DNA from: Acidiphilium sp. PA
GTDB lineage: Bacteria > Pseudomonadota > Alphaproteobacteria > Acetobacterales > Acetobacteraceae
Length of the DNA stretch: 64,000 bases
Direction: 5' to 3'
NCBI RefSeq assembly: GCF_026191915.1
Contig: NZ_JAIMBY010000016.1
Coordinates: forward strand, 18,150-82,149
The notes under the pieces are model-generated. The model had not been told where the DNA came from. It made no database searches and saw nothing but the letters and a program-made list of their open reading frames with translations. A program made the translations under genes and the position numbers. Shown here piece by piece: positions 34,453 through 42,935 of the stretch (position 1 is the stretch's first letter; each line of letters starts with the position of its first letter).

Positions 34453-36809
34453 TGCTGAGCTCCCTGCGGCAGTTCAAGGACGAAACGGTGCAGCCGGCCA
34501 GTCTCGGCGTCAGCCATATCTTCCAGGTAGAGGCGTCCCCCGTGATGCGTCGCCGCTTCGCGGGCGATGAACAGGCCAAGACCCCGCCGTCGTTTTGAAT
34601 CCCGAAGCGAAAAAAACAATTTGAAGATCGTTTCACGGTTTTCGGGCGCGACCCCGCGGCCGTTATCCTCAAAAATCAGTGTCGGCGGATCGGACGAAAC
34701 GGCGATACGGATTTCTGGAGTGAACCTGTCCCGTTGCCCGCGGATGTCTAGCCAGTAGACGGAATTAGAGATCAGATTCTCGATGATCTGCACCATCATA
34801 CCCTTGACCGCGCGGATTCGGACGGGCCGCTCAGGCAGCGACAGGATCGGCGTGATTCGATGGCGGGAAAATTGCGCCTGGTGGGCCTCCATAGCGTCCT
34901 TCACGATCTCGTTGAGCGTGAACAGCTCGGTCCGCTGGCGACCTGAAACACTCATCGGATCGAGTACTCGAACGCGCTTGTTCACACTCTTCATCTCGGC
35001 TTGAAGATTGGCGAACTGGCCGCGCAGCCGATCCGGGACTTCCGGGCCCTTGAGGCCGTCTAGCGTGCGCAGGGCGTTCTCAGTGGCCCGCGCTAGTTCG
35101 TGGGCGACCACCTCGACCATTAGTCCGACGCCGGCCATCTCGATCATCTGGCGGGATTCCTGCTCCACCTGCTCGATGCGCACCCGCGCCTTAGCGGCGA
35201 AATCGGAGAATTCCGCCAAGGTCTGCTGCAACTCCTCCACATCGGTCTGGGCTGTGTCAGGCGACAGGCGGCGCAAGCGCGCAATGGCGGCTTTTGCTCG
35301 ATCCTCAAGGCTTTTGACCCGAGTCTTGGCGTCGGAAAGGTCGATCTTCTGCCCCTTATACTGGCGCTCAACCTCCCTTAGGAACCCTCCAAGTCGATCC
35401 TGAACGGCGTAGTGCAGAACCTTAAGCATGACCTGCTGTTCCGGCGTGACCCGCAACCCCTCGCGATTGGTTTGATCGACGAGGTTGGGGTTACCGACCC
35501 GGCTGATGTTGACCCGACCGACGAACTGCGTCTTGTTCAGGGTGTAGCCAGAGCGCCTTAACGCCGAGCGGTCCAGATCGAGCCAATCGTCGTCGTCATC
35601 GCCGTAGGGGAAGACACGGAACCGATCGCGGAACAGGAGAATCCCTGACCAGCGGTTCTGCTCTTCACGAAGGGCCATCAGTTGACCCGTTGTATCGGTT
35701 CGCAGCAAGCGGCGCCGGTTGAACCAGTGGGCCTCGAAGGAGAAAGGCCCGACGCTGTCCAGGGCAGAGTCGTCGATATCCCCGTCTTTGCCGATCACGA
35801 GCCCCTCGAGATCGGCGCGCGAGAGGGTCACGACCTGCGTTTCGGGCGGATGTTCAAAATCCAGGTCGAGTGCCTCGCTAGTGATCACAAGTTGAGGCTC
35901 CCCCTTGACTACGGTGTACTCGCCGCGGACGCGTGCGTGGGCCGCGGCGAGAAGTTCGCGCGGCATGGTCGCGATAGGGATGCGGTTGTCGTTGTTCCAG
36001 AAGAGTGCAATGCGAGGCCGCCCCCCAGCGTCCGCGAACGGATCCGTCAAGCGGGCAAGGTCCTTGCCCGCCATCTCGCGCACCCGCGCTTCGGTCCAGT
36101 TCTCCGTCAGATCCGAGATGATGATGGAGGTGCCGGACCAAGCTTCCGACGGCTTGGCTCCTCCGATCGTCGGCGTAACGGGGATGTCGTCGAGCATGGC
36201 GTCGACGTTGTTGAAGTCCTTCCAGTTGATTACGAGAAAATTGAGAGCCGGGTCCGATTGCTTCGCCGTCTCGACCCTAAGATGATCGCCAAGCCGCATC
36301 GCCGACAGGCGGCCGATGCCCTTTTCGCCGAGAAAGGGGCTCTTCGTTGCCCCGCTGGCGAGCGCCGCCTCGATGGCCCTCTTTCGTGAGCCTGTGCCGA
36401 TGACGAGGAATGTCTTTTCCAAGTCCTCAGCCGACATCCCGGTTCCGGTATCGCTGACCCGGATGGTGTTGAAACGACGCTCGGCCTCCCAGAGTGCGGA
36501 AAGAAGCTCTTCCGGGTCCGTGACCTGATTGATCAAGGCGCGGAAGCCATCCTTGGCTGCCGCGCTGGCGCTTTCCATGATTTCTGAGTGAACCGCCAGA
36601 CGCAGGGTTTCGATGTCGCCGCCTTTGACAATCTGCTTTGCCAATGTCGAGACAGCGTGTTTGGGCACGACGATGTCGAACCTGACCTCGACGCCGGTCT
36701 TGGACTGTGCATCAAAGCCATTCTTGATAAGCTCATAGAACGCGATAATGTCCGAGCTGATTAGCTCAGAGCCGAGTTCAAGAACGGTTCGGGCGGTAAT
36801 TCGAAACAA
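34449..36809 (-). CDS. Double-GHKL protein: MORC/Hsp90-like ATPase plus histidine-kinase domain
   Basis: 786 residues from a TTG with AAGGAG slightly far upstream (11 bases). The N-terminal GHKL ATPase has its N-box in ELIKN (E26-N30), VSDTGTGM as G1 and GEKGIGRLSAM as G2; this layout is that of Hsp90/MutL/MORC-type ATPases. A coiled region (about residues 480-560) leads to a second, kinase-type module: H570 in VVAHEL, the N-box IIENLISN near 675, DNGRG at 715-719 and GLGLFIA near 743. No membrane segment or classic sensor domain is seen. The next gene is a receiver protein, so phosphotransfer between them is a fair inference. Confidence 0.78.
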   Translation of the reverse strand: MFRITARTVLELGSELISSDIIAFYELIKNGFDAQSKTGVEVRFDIVVPKHAVSTLAKQIVKGGDIETLRLAVHSEIMESASAAAKDGFRALINQVTDPEELLSALWEAERRFNTIRVSDTGTGMSAEDLEKTFLVIGTGSRKRAIEAALASGATKSPFLGEKGIGRLSAMRLGDHLRVETAKQSDPALNFLVINWKDFNNVDAMLDDIPVTPTIGGAKPSEAWSGTSIIISDLTENWTEARVREMAGKDLARLTDPFADAGGRPRIALFWNNDNRIPIATMPRELLAAAHARVRGEYTVVKGEPQLVITSEALDLDFEHPPETQVVTLSRADLEGLVIGKDGDIDDSALDSVGPFSFEAHWFNRRRLLRTDTTGQLMALREEQNRWSGILLFRDRFRVFPYGDDDDDWLDLDRSALRRSGYTLNKTQFVGRVNISRVGNPNLVDQTNREGLRVTPEQQVMLKVLHYAVQDRLGGFLREVERQYKGQKIDLSDAKTRVKSLEDRAKAAIARLRRLSPDTAQTDVEELQQTLAEFSDFAAKARVRIEQVEQESRQMIEMAGVGLMVEVVAHELARATENALRTLDGLKGPEVPDRLRGQFANLQAEMKSVNKRVRVLDPMSVSGRQRTELFTLNEIVKDAMEAHQAQFSRHRITPILSLPERPVRIRAVKGMMVQIIENLISNSVYWLDIRGQRDRFTPEIRIAVSSDPPTLIFEDNGRGVAPENRETIFKLFFSLRDSKRRRGLGLFIAREAATHHGGRLYLEDMADAETGRLHRFVLELPQGAQQ

Positions 36810-36840
36810 GGTGGTCAGTACTCCTTAACGGTAACCAAGC

Positions 36841-37053
36841 TAGTGCACCGACTCTGTCAAAAGATACAGGCGCCCGCCTGAATCGCCCAGAGTTTGTGGG
36901 AGCCCCAGGCTGCGTAGGTGAGTTTTTTGTCCGCGCCGGTGCACTAGAGATGCTCGACGCCCGAGCCAAGAGCGCTCACCTCCTTAGGAGGCATGGGGAG
37001 TGCCCGTCACAAACGCCGACCGATAGAGCGCACAAGCTTCAAGTTAGTGCACC
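36841..37053. promoter_or_regulatory. Three TAGTGCACC sites upstream of the kinase-receiver-ssp operon
   Basis: TAGTGCACCG occurs at 36841-36850 and in inverted orientation at 36937-36946. A third TAGTGCACC is at 37045-37053. The core GTGCAC is palindromic. All three lie in the 540-base gene-free region (36810-37345) from which the - strand operon must be transcribed, so they are candidate operator sites. I see no other gene in this stretch; an ORF of 88 codons on the + strand (36896-37162) looks like chance. Confidence 0.45.
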
Positions 37054-37292
37054 CCATAAGCGGCCGAGGTGTGGATATCTACGACGCGCCAGCCGCGCAG
37101 ATCCTCGACAACATTCTCTATCTTGTCTCAGTCCCTTGCGGCGGTCTACGTTGAACGCCTGAAGCGAGTTTGAGCTCAGACAGACCTGTCAGATGCTTGA
37201 GGTCTCGGAAATCCTGGGCCGCCTTCCTTGGGAAGGATTGGCGGGGCTTACATCACGGTGGACACCATGTGGACATCACGACGGAAAAGCGA

Positions 37293-37314
37293 AAGGCCGC
37301 CTTGCGGCGGCCTT
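37293..37314 (-). terminator. Rho-independent terminator behind the tRNA-Gly fragment
   Basis: A perfect 9-base-pair stem, AAGGCCGCC with GGCGGCCTT, closes a 4-base loop. On the - strand it is followed by TCGCTTTT. A second palindrome, AATTTCC-TCAA-GGAAATT, lies between it and the tRNA end. The order tRNA 3' end, then terminator, is that of a normal tRNA locus. Confidence 0.7.
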
Positions 37315-37345
37315 CTCATAACGCTCTAATTTCCTTGAGGAAATT

Positions 37346-37398
37346 TGGAGCGGGCGAAGGGATTCGAACCCTCGACCCCAACCTTGGCAAGGTTGTGG
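37346..37398 (-). pseudogene. 3' fragment of tRNA-Gly(GCC), probable attachment-site core
   Basis: On the - strand this reads from the 5' side of the anticodon stem through the anticodon GCC, variable loop, T-arm (GGTTCGAATCCC) and acceptor 3' strand to CCA. It matches a tRNA-Gly gene over about 52 bases. The acceptor 5' strand and D-arm are absent; the sequence to the right is unrelated. A break exactly at the anticodon stem is typical of the core used by tyrosine integrases at tRNA genes. A full tRNA cannot be made from it. Confidence 0.8.
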
Positions 37399-37480
37399 TC
37401 TTATGTTCACTTTCATTTCGAAAGAGGGATGCGCCTGCGTTCGGTATAGATTGTCTAGTCGGTCTGCGAAAGTGTTGGTA

Positions 37481-40400
37481 TCATTGGGGTGTCGGCCCAT
37501 TCGAAGAGAAGCGTCGACCAGCCAGGTCGGCTTGGACGCCGAAGGCAAGGTTTTGCAACGTTTCTGGAAATTTGTCCAACGCGGGGATGAACCGCCTTTC
37601 GATGTCAGTTCCGAGTCTTTCTTGCCTCTCGAGTGTCTCCCGAAATGCGGACGCCTGATCCCTGAAGGCTTCAAGGCATAGATCGCTTCGGCGGCGCGCC
37701 ATGTTATTCCGGCTGATGCGCCTGCCGTTCTGTTCCGCCATCTCGAAATGATGGCGCAGCCGGAACAGCGTGGTCGTTTGCCGGACGTCGCTGTCCTCGC
37801 GATCCGCCTGCTCCACATCGCTCGCATTCGCTTTGGCAGGGTGATCAGCCATATCGGCGGCAACCCGGCTCCAAAGATCTTCGATCGTGATCGGTTTGTT
37901 GTCGCCCAGGGCGCGGCCCAGCTTGATCGATTCCATCACCGCCGCCTCGGAGATCATCGTAAAGGATTGCCTGACGTGCCGGCTTTCGGCGGTGTACCCT
38001 TTGAAGGAGGTGATGCCGCTGCTGCCGCGGGGCAGGGCGTTGATATGCTCGTCGGACGTGACCCCCTGAGCGCTGTCGATGGTCAAAGCGTGGCCGTGAC
38101 CGAGCATGACCCGCCCGGAAGCCTGGTCGGTCAGAAAATCCCACGGCACGAAGGCGCGGCGCCGCTTCATTCCCTCGAGGACCAATCCTTCCGACCTTCG
38201 CTCGATTACGTTCACGATCGTACCATTGTTGCCGATCGCCACCGTGCCGCGCGACCGACCATTTCGTTGGGGCGCGTCGACCGGGGTGCCCCTGACGCGT
38301 CGGAACAACCTGAGCTTATCGCCTGTCGCGATCGGTAGGTCATGATGTTCGCCTTTGCCGTCTCCTGTCGGCATGATCGCCGGCACGATGATTTCATCCT
38401 GTGCGACCTCGCCTCGTGCCTTCAGGCGTTCACGTACGGAGCGGCTGATATTGCCGGCGTCCTCGTTGGTGAGGGCGGAGATCGTGATCCCCCGGCGTGC
38501 GCCGGTCGCGCGCAGAATATCCCGCCGTTCGATGTAGAAATCCGCGATGCGCTGCACGACCTGATCGTAATCACCGCCGACCAGGCGCGCCGTCCCGTCC
38601 TCGCGTTTCATCGTCAGGGCTTTCGCCGCCATGCCGTCTCGGAACAGGGTGGCGATCTGGCGTTCCCGCACGGAGTTCTGGCGGATCGTGGTGTCGATGT
38701 AGGGAAGGCTATCGGGCGGCAGGATCTCCTTCAGCAGCTTGATGGTGTTGCCGGCATCGATCGTCTGAACCTGTTCGGGATCGCCGATGCCTTTGATGAC
38801 CATGCCGGTACGTGCTTGCAATTCGAGGAGTTTCAGGAAGGGTTTCGGGCCGATCTGGCTGATCTCGTCGAGGATGAGCACCGTTTTGTCGTTGACCGCC
38901 AGTTCGCCCCGCTCGATCGCGCCGAGGAACGGGGTCAGCGCCATGCAACCGCCGGCCATCAAGCCGGCTCTATCGACGGATCGTTCGATGCCGGCGTCGG
39001 CGAGGGCGTCCGCCTGCCGCCAGGCGGTGGCCACACCGAACACCGATCGCCCATCCTCTTTGTAAGCCTGCACGAGTGGCGCCAGCAGGGCGGTCTTGCC
39101 GGAACCCGCCACTCCGATGAGGATCGAAAGATCGCCTCCGGTGCCAAGGGCGTACATGGCCGCGATCTGCGCCTTCGCTTGCTCTGGTTCACTGGTCAGA
39201 TCGAGGTCTGAGCTGGCGATCGCGCTCTGGATCGCTGCCGTTGTCAGCGCGCCGGCGCGACTCGATGCAGCACTCCGCGCCCGTTCCATCAGCGCCTCCT
39301 CAAGTCTGAGTTGGGCGGAGTGGGTCACCCGCAGGGGCGAGGGCGTCTTTTCGGCGGGCTTGCCGGGAATTTCCTTCATCTCCCGGCCGACGATCAGTTC
39401 CGATTGGACGCCTTTGACCTCAATCCCCCGGTCGATCAGCAGGTTCACCACTTCATCGATATCGTGCGGCCCCCTGATACCGGTGCCGATAAACCCGCGC
39501 GCGGCGTGAATGCGCAGTTTCTCGAAATCCAGAACGGCCGCGGTCCGGAACTCGATCTCGAGGTGGCGGGCTGCATGGGCGTAGGCGCGTTCGTATCGTT
39601 CGATCGCAGGTTGGGATGACACCGGGCGGTCGGGATCCATCATCGGCTCCGGCGTCCAGCCGATCGCCTCGGCCTGCGCGCGCCATGATGCACGGTCATC
39701 CGCATCGCCGGTCTTCTTCAGCCGGGCGGTGAACTCGGCCGCCTGCAGCATCGCGTATTTCCGGTCGGCGGGCAGGCTTTCCCAATCCTCCCCGTGGTCC
39801 GCTGCATAGGCCTTGGCGTTGCGCTCGACCGACTTGCGGCCCTTGGAGAAAGTGTCGACCGCGATCTGCGGGATGCCGGCGATCGTGACCGCCTGCTCGC
39901 GGGCGTCCATGCCTGTTTCGAACCCGAGATTGCGCAGATAGCCGCCGAGCCGGGCCTGGAAATAGGCACCGAATTCATGGACGCGGCTGTGCAGCCGGTT
40001 GGTGTCGAGCGACCCCGCACGCCCCTCATCCGTCAACACGAAATTCAGCAGGACGTTATGGATGTGCTCATGCGGATCGCCGGGGATGGGAATATCGGCA
40101 AGGTAGGTGACGCCTTTCGTCTTGTCCTCGATGTGGACGGTGGGCCGGGCGGTATGGTGATAGAAAGAAATCCAGGCGACATCGCCGGGATCGGCGCCGT
40201 CTCCGCCGCCCTTGCCCTTGCGGGCCCAGCCTAATTCTTCTCCGACGAACCGCATCGTGTCGTCATTGGCCAGCATGATCGCGTAGCGAACCGCCTCGCG
40301 TTCGGCTGCGGTCGTGCCGAACTCCGCCGCAAGGGCCACCGACTTATGCGGCGCGATCGTCAGATCGTAGCCGCTGATCTCGCGCTTGTGGCCGGCCCAT

Positions 40401-40690
40401 GCCTCGCCGGTGTCTGCGCGCTTCCCTTCGAACAGGTGGGCGAGTGCCGCGTTGCTTGGGCCTTTCATCCGGTCGATGCCGAGGGAGGCAGCAATCTCGG
40501 GTGAGATGTCCGGGCCCCAGGAGGCCCTAGTGTCCCGACCGGTGTAGTAGTTAGTCATCCGGCCGCCGCTATCGACCTGTCCGCGCAGATCCTCGATGGT
40601 CTTGGGCGCGGGATCGGGGGTGTTTTCGGTGAAATACTGCATGATCAGTTGGCCGTTGCTGTCGGCCATGATCTTGCGGAACGAGATCAT
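37481..40690 (-). CDS. MOBF-family relaxase-helicase (TrwC/TraI-like)
   Basis: 1069 residues. The N-terminal relaxase domain has a paired tyrosine in MTNYYTG near residues 45-51 and the metal-binding histidine motif PHEHIHNVLLN near 208-218. The C-terminal half is an SF1B helicase with Walker A GVAGSGKT near 523, Walker B LILDEISQIG and motif III-like GDPEQVQTIDAG. The enzyme nicks oriT and unwinds the transferred strand. The start overlaps the preceding small gene by 4 bases. MOBF relaxases more usually pair with other transfer types than with DotL/DotM-like couplers, which makes this replicon a mixed type. Confidence 0.9.
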   Translation of the reverse strand: MISFRKIMADSNGQLIMQYFTENTPDPAPKTIEDLRGQVDSGGRMTNYYTGRDTRASWGPDISPEIAASLGIDRMKGPSNAALAHLFEGKRADTGEAWAGHKREISGYDLTIAPHKSVALAAEFGTTAAEREAVRYAIMLANDDTMRFVGEELGWARKGKGGGDGADPGDVAWISFYHHTARPTVHIEDKTKGVTYLADIPIPGDPHEHIHNVLLNFVLTDEGRAGSLDTNRLHSRVHEFGAYFQARLGGYLRNLGFETGMDAREQAVTIAGIPQIAVDTFSKGRKSVERNAKAYAADHGEDWESLPADRKYAMLQAAEFTARLKKTGDADDRASWRAQAEAIGWTPEPMMDPDRPVSSQPAIERYERAYAHAARHLEIEFRTAAVLDFEKLRIHAARGFIGTGIRGPHDIDEVVNLLIDRGIEVKGVQSELIVGREMKEIPGKPAEKTPSPLRVTHSAQLRLEEALMERARSAASSRAGALTTAAIQSAIASSDLDLTSEPEQAKAQIAAMYALGTGGDLSILIGVAGSGKTALLAPLVQAYKEDGRSVFGVATAWRQADALADAGIERSVDRAGLMAGGCMALTPFLGAIERGELAVNDKTVLILDEISQIGPKPFLKLLELQARTGMVIKGIGDPEQVQTIDAGNTIKLLKEILPPDSLPYIDTTIRQNSVRERQIATLFRDGMAAKALTMKREDGTARLVGGDYDQVVQRIADFYIERRDILRATGARRGITISALTNEDAGNISRSVRERLKARGEVAQDEIIVPAIMPTGDGKGEHHDLPIATGDKLRLFRRVRGTPVDAPQRNGRSRGTVAIGNNGTIVNVIERRSEGLVLEGMKRRRAFVPWDFLTDQASGRVMLGHGHALTIDSAQGVTSDEHINALPRGSSGITSFKGYTAESRHVRQSFTMISEAAVMESIKLGRALGDNKPITIEDLWSRVAADMADHPAKANASDVEQADREDSDVRQTTTLFRLRHHFEMAEQNGRRISRNNMARRRSDLCLEAFRDQASAFRETLERQERLGTDIERRFIPALDKFPETLQNLAFGVQADLAGRRFSSNGPTPQ

Positions 40691-41061
40691 GCGTCTTCCC
40701 GTCCGTTCGCGTGCGGCTCGGCGCCATGCCGATTGGCACGGAGGTATTCGTCCCCGCCCTGGCCGTTTCCATCCCTCAGCATACGCAGGACGGTAGCCGG
40801 GACATTCTCGCCGAGGCTGGTGACGGACACGAGGAGTGCGCGGATCATCGCGGTCTGTCGGTCGATCCGGTTCATCAACTCCTTGATGAGGTCGTTCGAG
40901 GCGTTCTTGTCGTCCTCGCCCCGGAGCATGGTCAGGATCGCGATCAGGATCTCGCCGTGCTGCTGCTGCCGCTGGTTCATCGCGAGCAGGAGGGCCCCGA
41001 GATCACCCGCCGACTCATTGGCCGCCCGGTCAGGCGCCCCCGGATGAGGCAGATCGCTCAT
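40687..41061 (-). CDS. Small relaxase-operon protein, possible relaxosome accessory
   Basis: 124 residues overlapping both neighbours by 4 bases (Bro-N gene before it, relaxase after it). It is mostly helical with a Gln/His-rich turn near residue 32 and no recognised domain. Small proteins just upstream of relaxase genes often bind oriT. That role is only positional inference. Confidence 0.55.
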   Translation of the reverse strand: MSDLPHPGAPDRAANESAGDLGALLLAMNQRQQQHGEILIAILTMLRGEDDKNASNDLIKELMNRIDRQTAMIRALLVSVTSLGENVPATVLRMLRDGNGQGGDEYLRANRHGAEPHANGREDA

Positions 41062-42935
41062 TGTCCGGGATCCCGTTTCGCAGGTTCGGTACCAGCGCTA
41101 TCGTCGTCGGCTGGCCGGGTATCGTTTTCTTCCGGTATCGTAGCCTCTGGATTAGCCTGCTTCCGGGGCTTCCGTGAAATCTCAGATTTCAGCAGTTCGA
41201 CTGACGGGTCAAAACAACTCGAGAGTCTGACCATCTCCGCGTCTCGTTGGATAAGACGCATCTCCTTGGCGAGGTGCTTGGCCGGCAAGACAAGGCGGTT
41301 CAGGACATAACTGGTGCTGGAGAGGATGAACGTACTGAGCGGCCAGTCGAAATCGAGGATATTTTCGAGAAGTTCGGACTCGGGCGGCGCAAATCGCGAG
41401 GGCCCCCGCCGTCCATATTTGGGCATCATCTTTCCGAAATAGAGGATGACCAATTGCATGATCCCGATCAGCTGATAATTGATCAAGCTCTGCAACGGCC
41501 AGTAGCGGGCACCGATCGCCCCTTCCTGTTTGTAGGCGACGAAGACTTCATCCTCACGCCCCTCGAACATCGATGTGACCAGTTTCGACAGATCGCTCGC
41601 CTTGGCCGGCGCATGAAGGCGCGATCGGGCACCGGCGCCGACGAACATCCCGGTGCGCCTGATTTCCGGCAGGACGGTGCCGGTAACCCAGGTCTTGAAT
41701 GCTTCTGTTTCCGGCACCTTGCGGGTGAAAACGACCCGGTAGAGCGCGCATTCGTTGATGAAGTAGAGCTTCTGCGGGCCACCGTTCGTCGGCAGTTTCT
41801 CGACTCGCACGTCCTGGTCGTCAACGAGGTTCAGCAGTTTGTCGGTTCCGGAGTATCGCAGCGCGTCGCTGACATCCTTGGCGCTAAGCCAGAGCAGGTG
41901 GTTGTCTTCGAAAGCACGGATCGGGCTATCCTGGAAGCTGAATTCCCTGATCCTCTGGCCGGACTCGGTGGTTGAGGCGAGCCTCGCCTGGACATCTTCG
42001 ATATCAAGCGCGACCAGGCTGTTCTGAACGCCGCGTCGCCTTGCGGCACCCTGCTGCATCCTGGAAAACTCGGCTTCGAAGTCGGCGAGGCGGTCATGGT
42101 TGAGGGTCATTTTGCCGCTCTCGTCCTCAGTGAAGAACCCCGCCTGCCGGAGCCGCGTCAGGCTTTGCGGTTCCAGGCGCTCTTTCGTGAACGCCCATCT
42201 CGTCTTGAGAGACACAGCCTCCTGTGCCTGTTCGCTCGGGGGCAGGACCGTGTTGCAGAGGACATCCTCGAGACCGGGTAACAATGCCACGGCGCTCATC
42301 AAACCGAAGTCATGATAATCAGCTGCCGAAAGCGTCTCGACGGAAATGTACTGGAACATCCCCTCGTGGGAAAAGTTCGTGCTGGCACGATGCAGAAACA
42401 GATAAAAGAGATCCCGAAGGGTCCGCTCCAGGGTCGTGAGGAAAGAATATTTCTTCCATTCGACGAGCTGGAACCTCCCGTCGATCATGGCCCCGACGTA
42501 CAACCCATCGTGCTGGGTCCGTAGCATCGAGACGATTGCCCCCTGAATATCTGAGGGTGTGTGGCTCTCCTCTCCCAAAGCCGCGAAGCTACCCGTCCGG
42601 CGGACCTCCGGGAGAACGGTATGCGTCACCCATCGACTGAATTCCTTTGCGACCGGACGATCGCTGTGGAAGATTGCGATGTAGAGGCCTGCTTCACTCG
42701 TGAAATTCACCAGCTTCTGGCCTCGGGGTGTCAGGCGCGTTTCTTTACGCACCTGCTGTCGGTCGACCATCTTCAACATGTCGTCTGGGCTTCGATATCC
42801 CAGGATGCTGGCAATAGCTTTTGCGTCCACCCATAACACTCCATTCTCCTGAAATACCTGAATGGGCTGCTTGTTGAACTGAATGGTTACGATCGGCCGC
42901 TCTGCGGTCGTCCTATTCTGAGCTCTCGTCGGCAT
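41058..42935 (-). CDS. Protein with two Bro-N domains
   Basis: 625 residues from the ATG with GAGGG seven bases before it; a frame extending another 98 codons upstream is not protein-like. Bro-N domain 1 (about residues 12-118) shows WVDAKAIASILGYRSPDDML and ends in VLPEVRRTGSF. Domain 2 (about 325-430) shows WLSAKDVSDAL and ends in VLPEIRRTGMF. Bro-N domains bind DNA and are common in phages and mobile elements, mostly once per protein; two in one chain is unusual. It heads the relaxase operon, so it may regulate transfer. The C-terminal 150 residues are of unknown type with a charged tail. Confidence 0.78.
   Translation of the reverse strand: MPTRAQNRTTAERPIVTIQFNKQPIQVFQENGVLWVDAKAIASILGYRSPDDMLKMVDRQQVRKETRLTPRGQKLVNFTSEAGLYIAIFHSDRPVAKEFSRWVTHTVLPEVRRTGSFAALGEESHTPSDIQGAIVSMLRTQHDGLYVGAMIDGRFQLVEWKKYSFLTTLERTLRDLFYLFLHRASTNFSHEGMFQYISVETLSAADYHDFGLMSAVALLPGLEDVLCNTVLPPSEQAQEAVSLKTRWAFTKERLEPQSLTRLRQAGFFTEDESGKMTLNHDRLADFEAEFSRMQQGAARRRGVQNSLVALDIEDVQARLASTTESGQRIREFSFQDSPIRAFEDNHLLWLSAKDVSDALRYSGTDKLLNLVDDQDVRVEKLPTNGGPQKLYFINECALYRVVFTRKVPETEAFKTWVTGTVLPEIRRTGMFVGAGARSRLHAPAKASDLSKLVTSMFEGREDEVFVAYKQEGAIGARYWPLQSLINYQLIGIMQLVILYFGKMMPKYGRRGPSRFAPPESELLENILDFDWPLSTFILSSTSYVLNRLVLPAKHLAKEMRLIQRDAEMVRLSSCFDPSVELLKSEISRKPRKQANPEATIPEENDTRPADDDSAGTEPAKRDPGQ

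Noticed and set aside
36896..37162. 88-codon ORF upstream of the kinase-like gene.
   Set aside because: Composition is irregular, no ribosome site, and it overlaps the TAGTGCACC sites and probable promoter.
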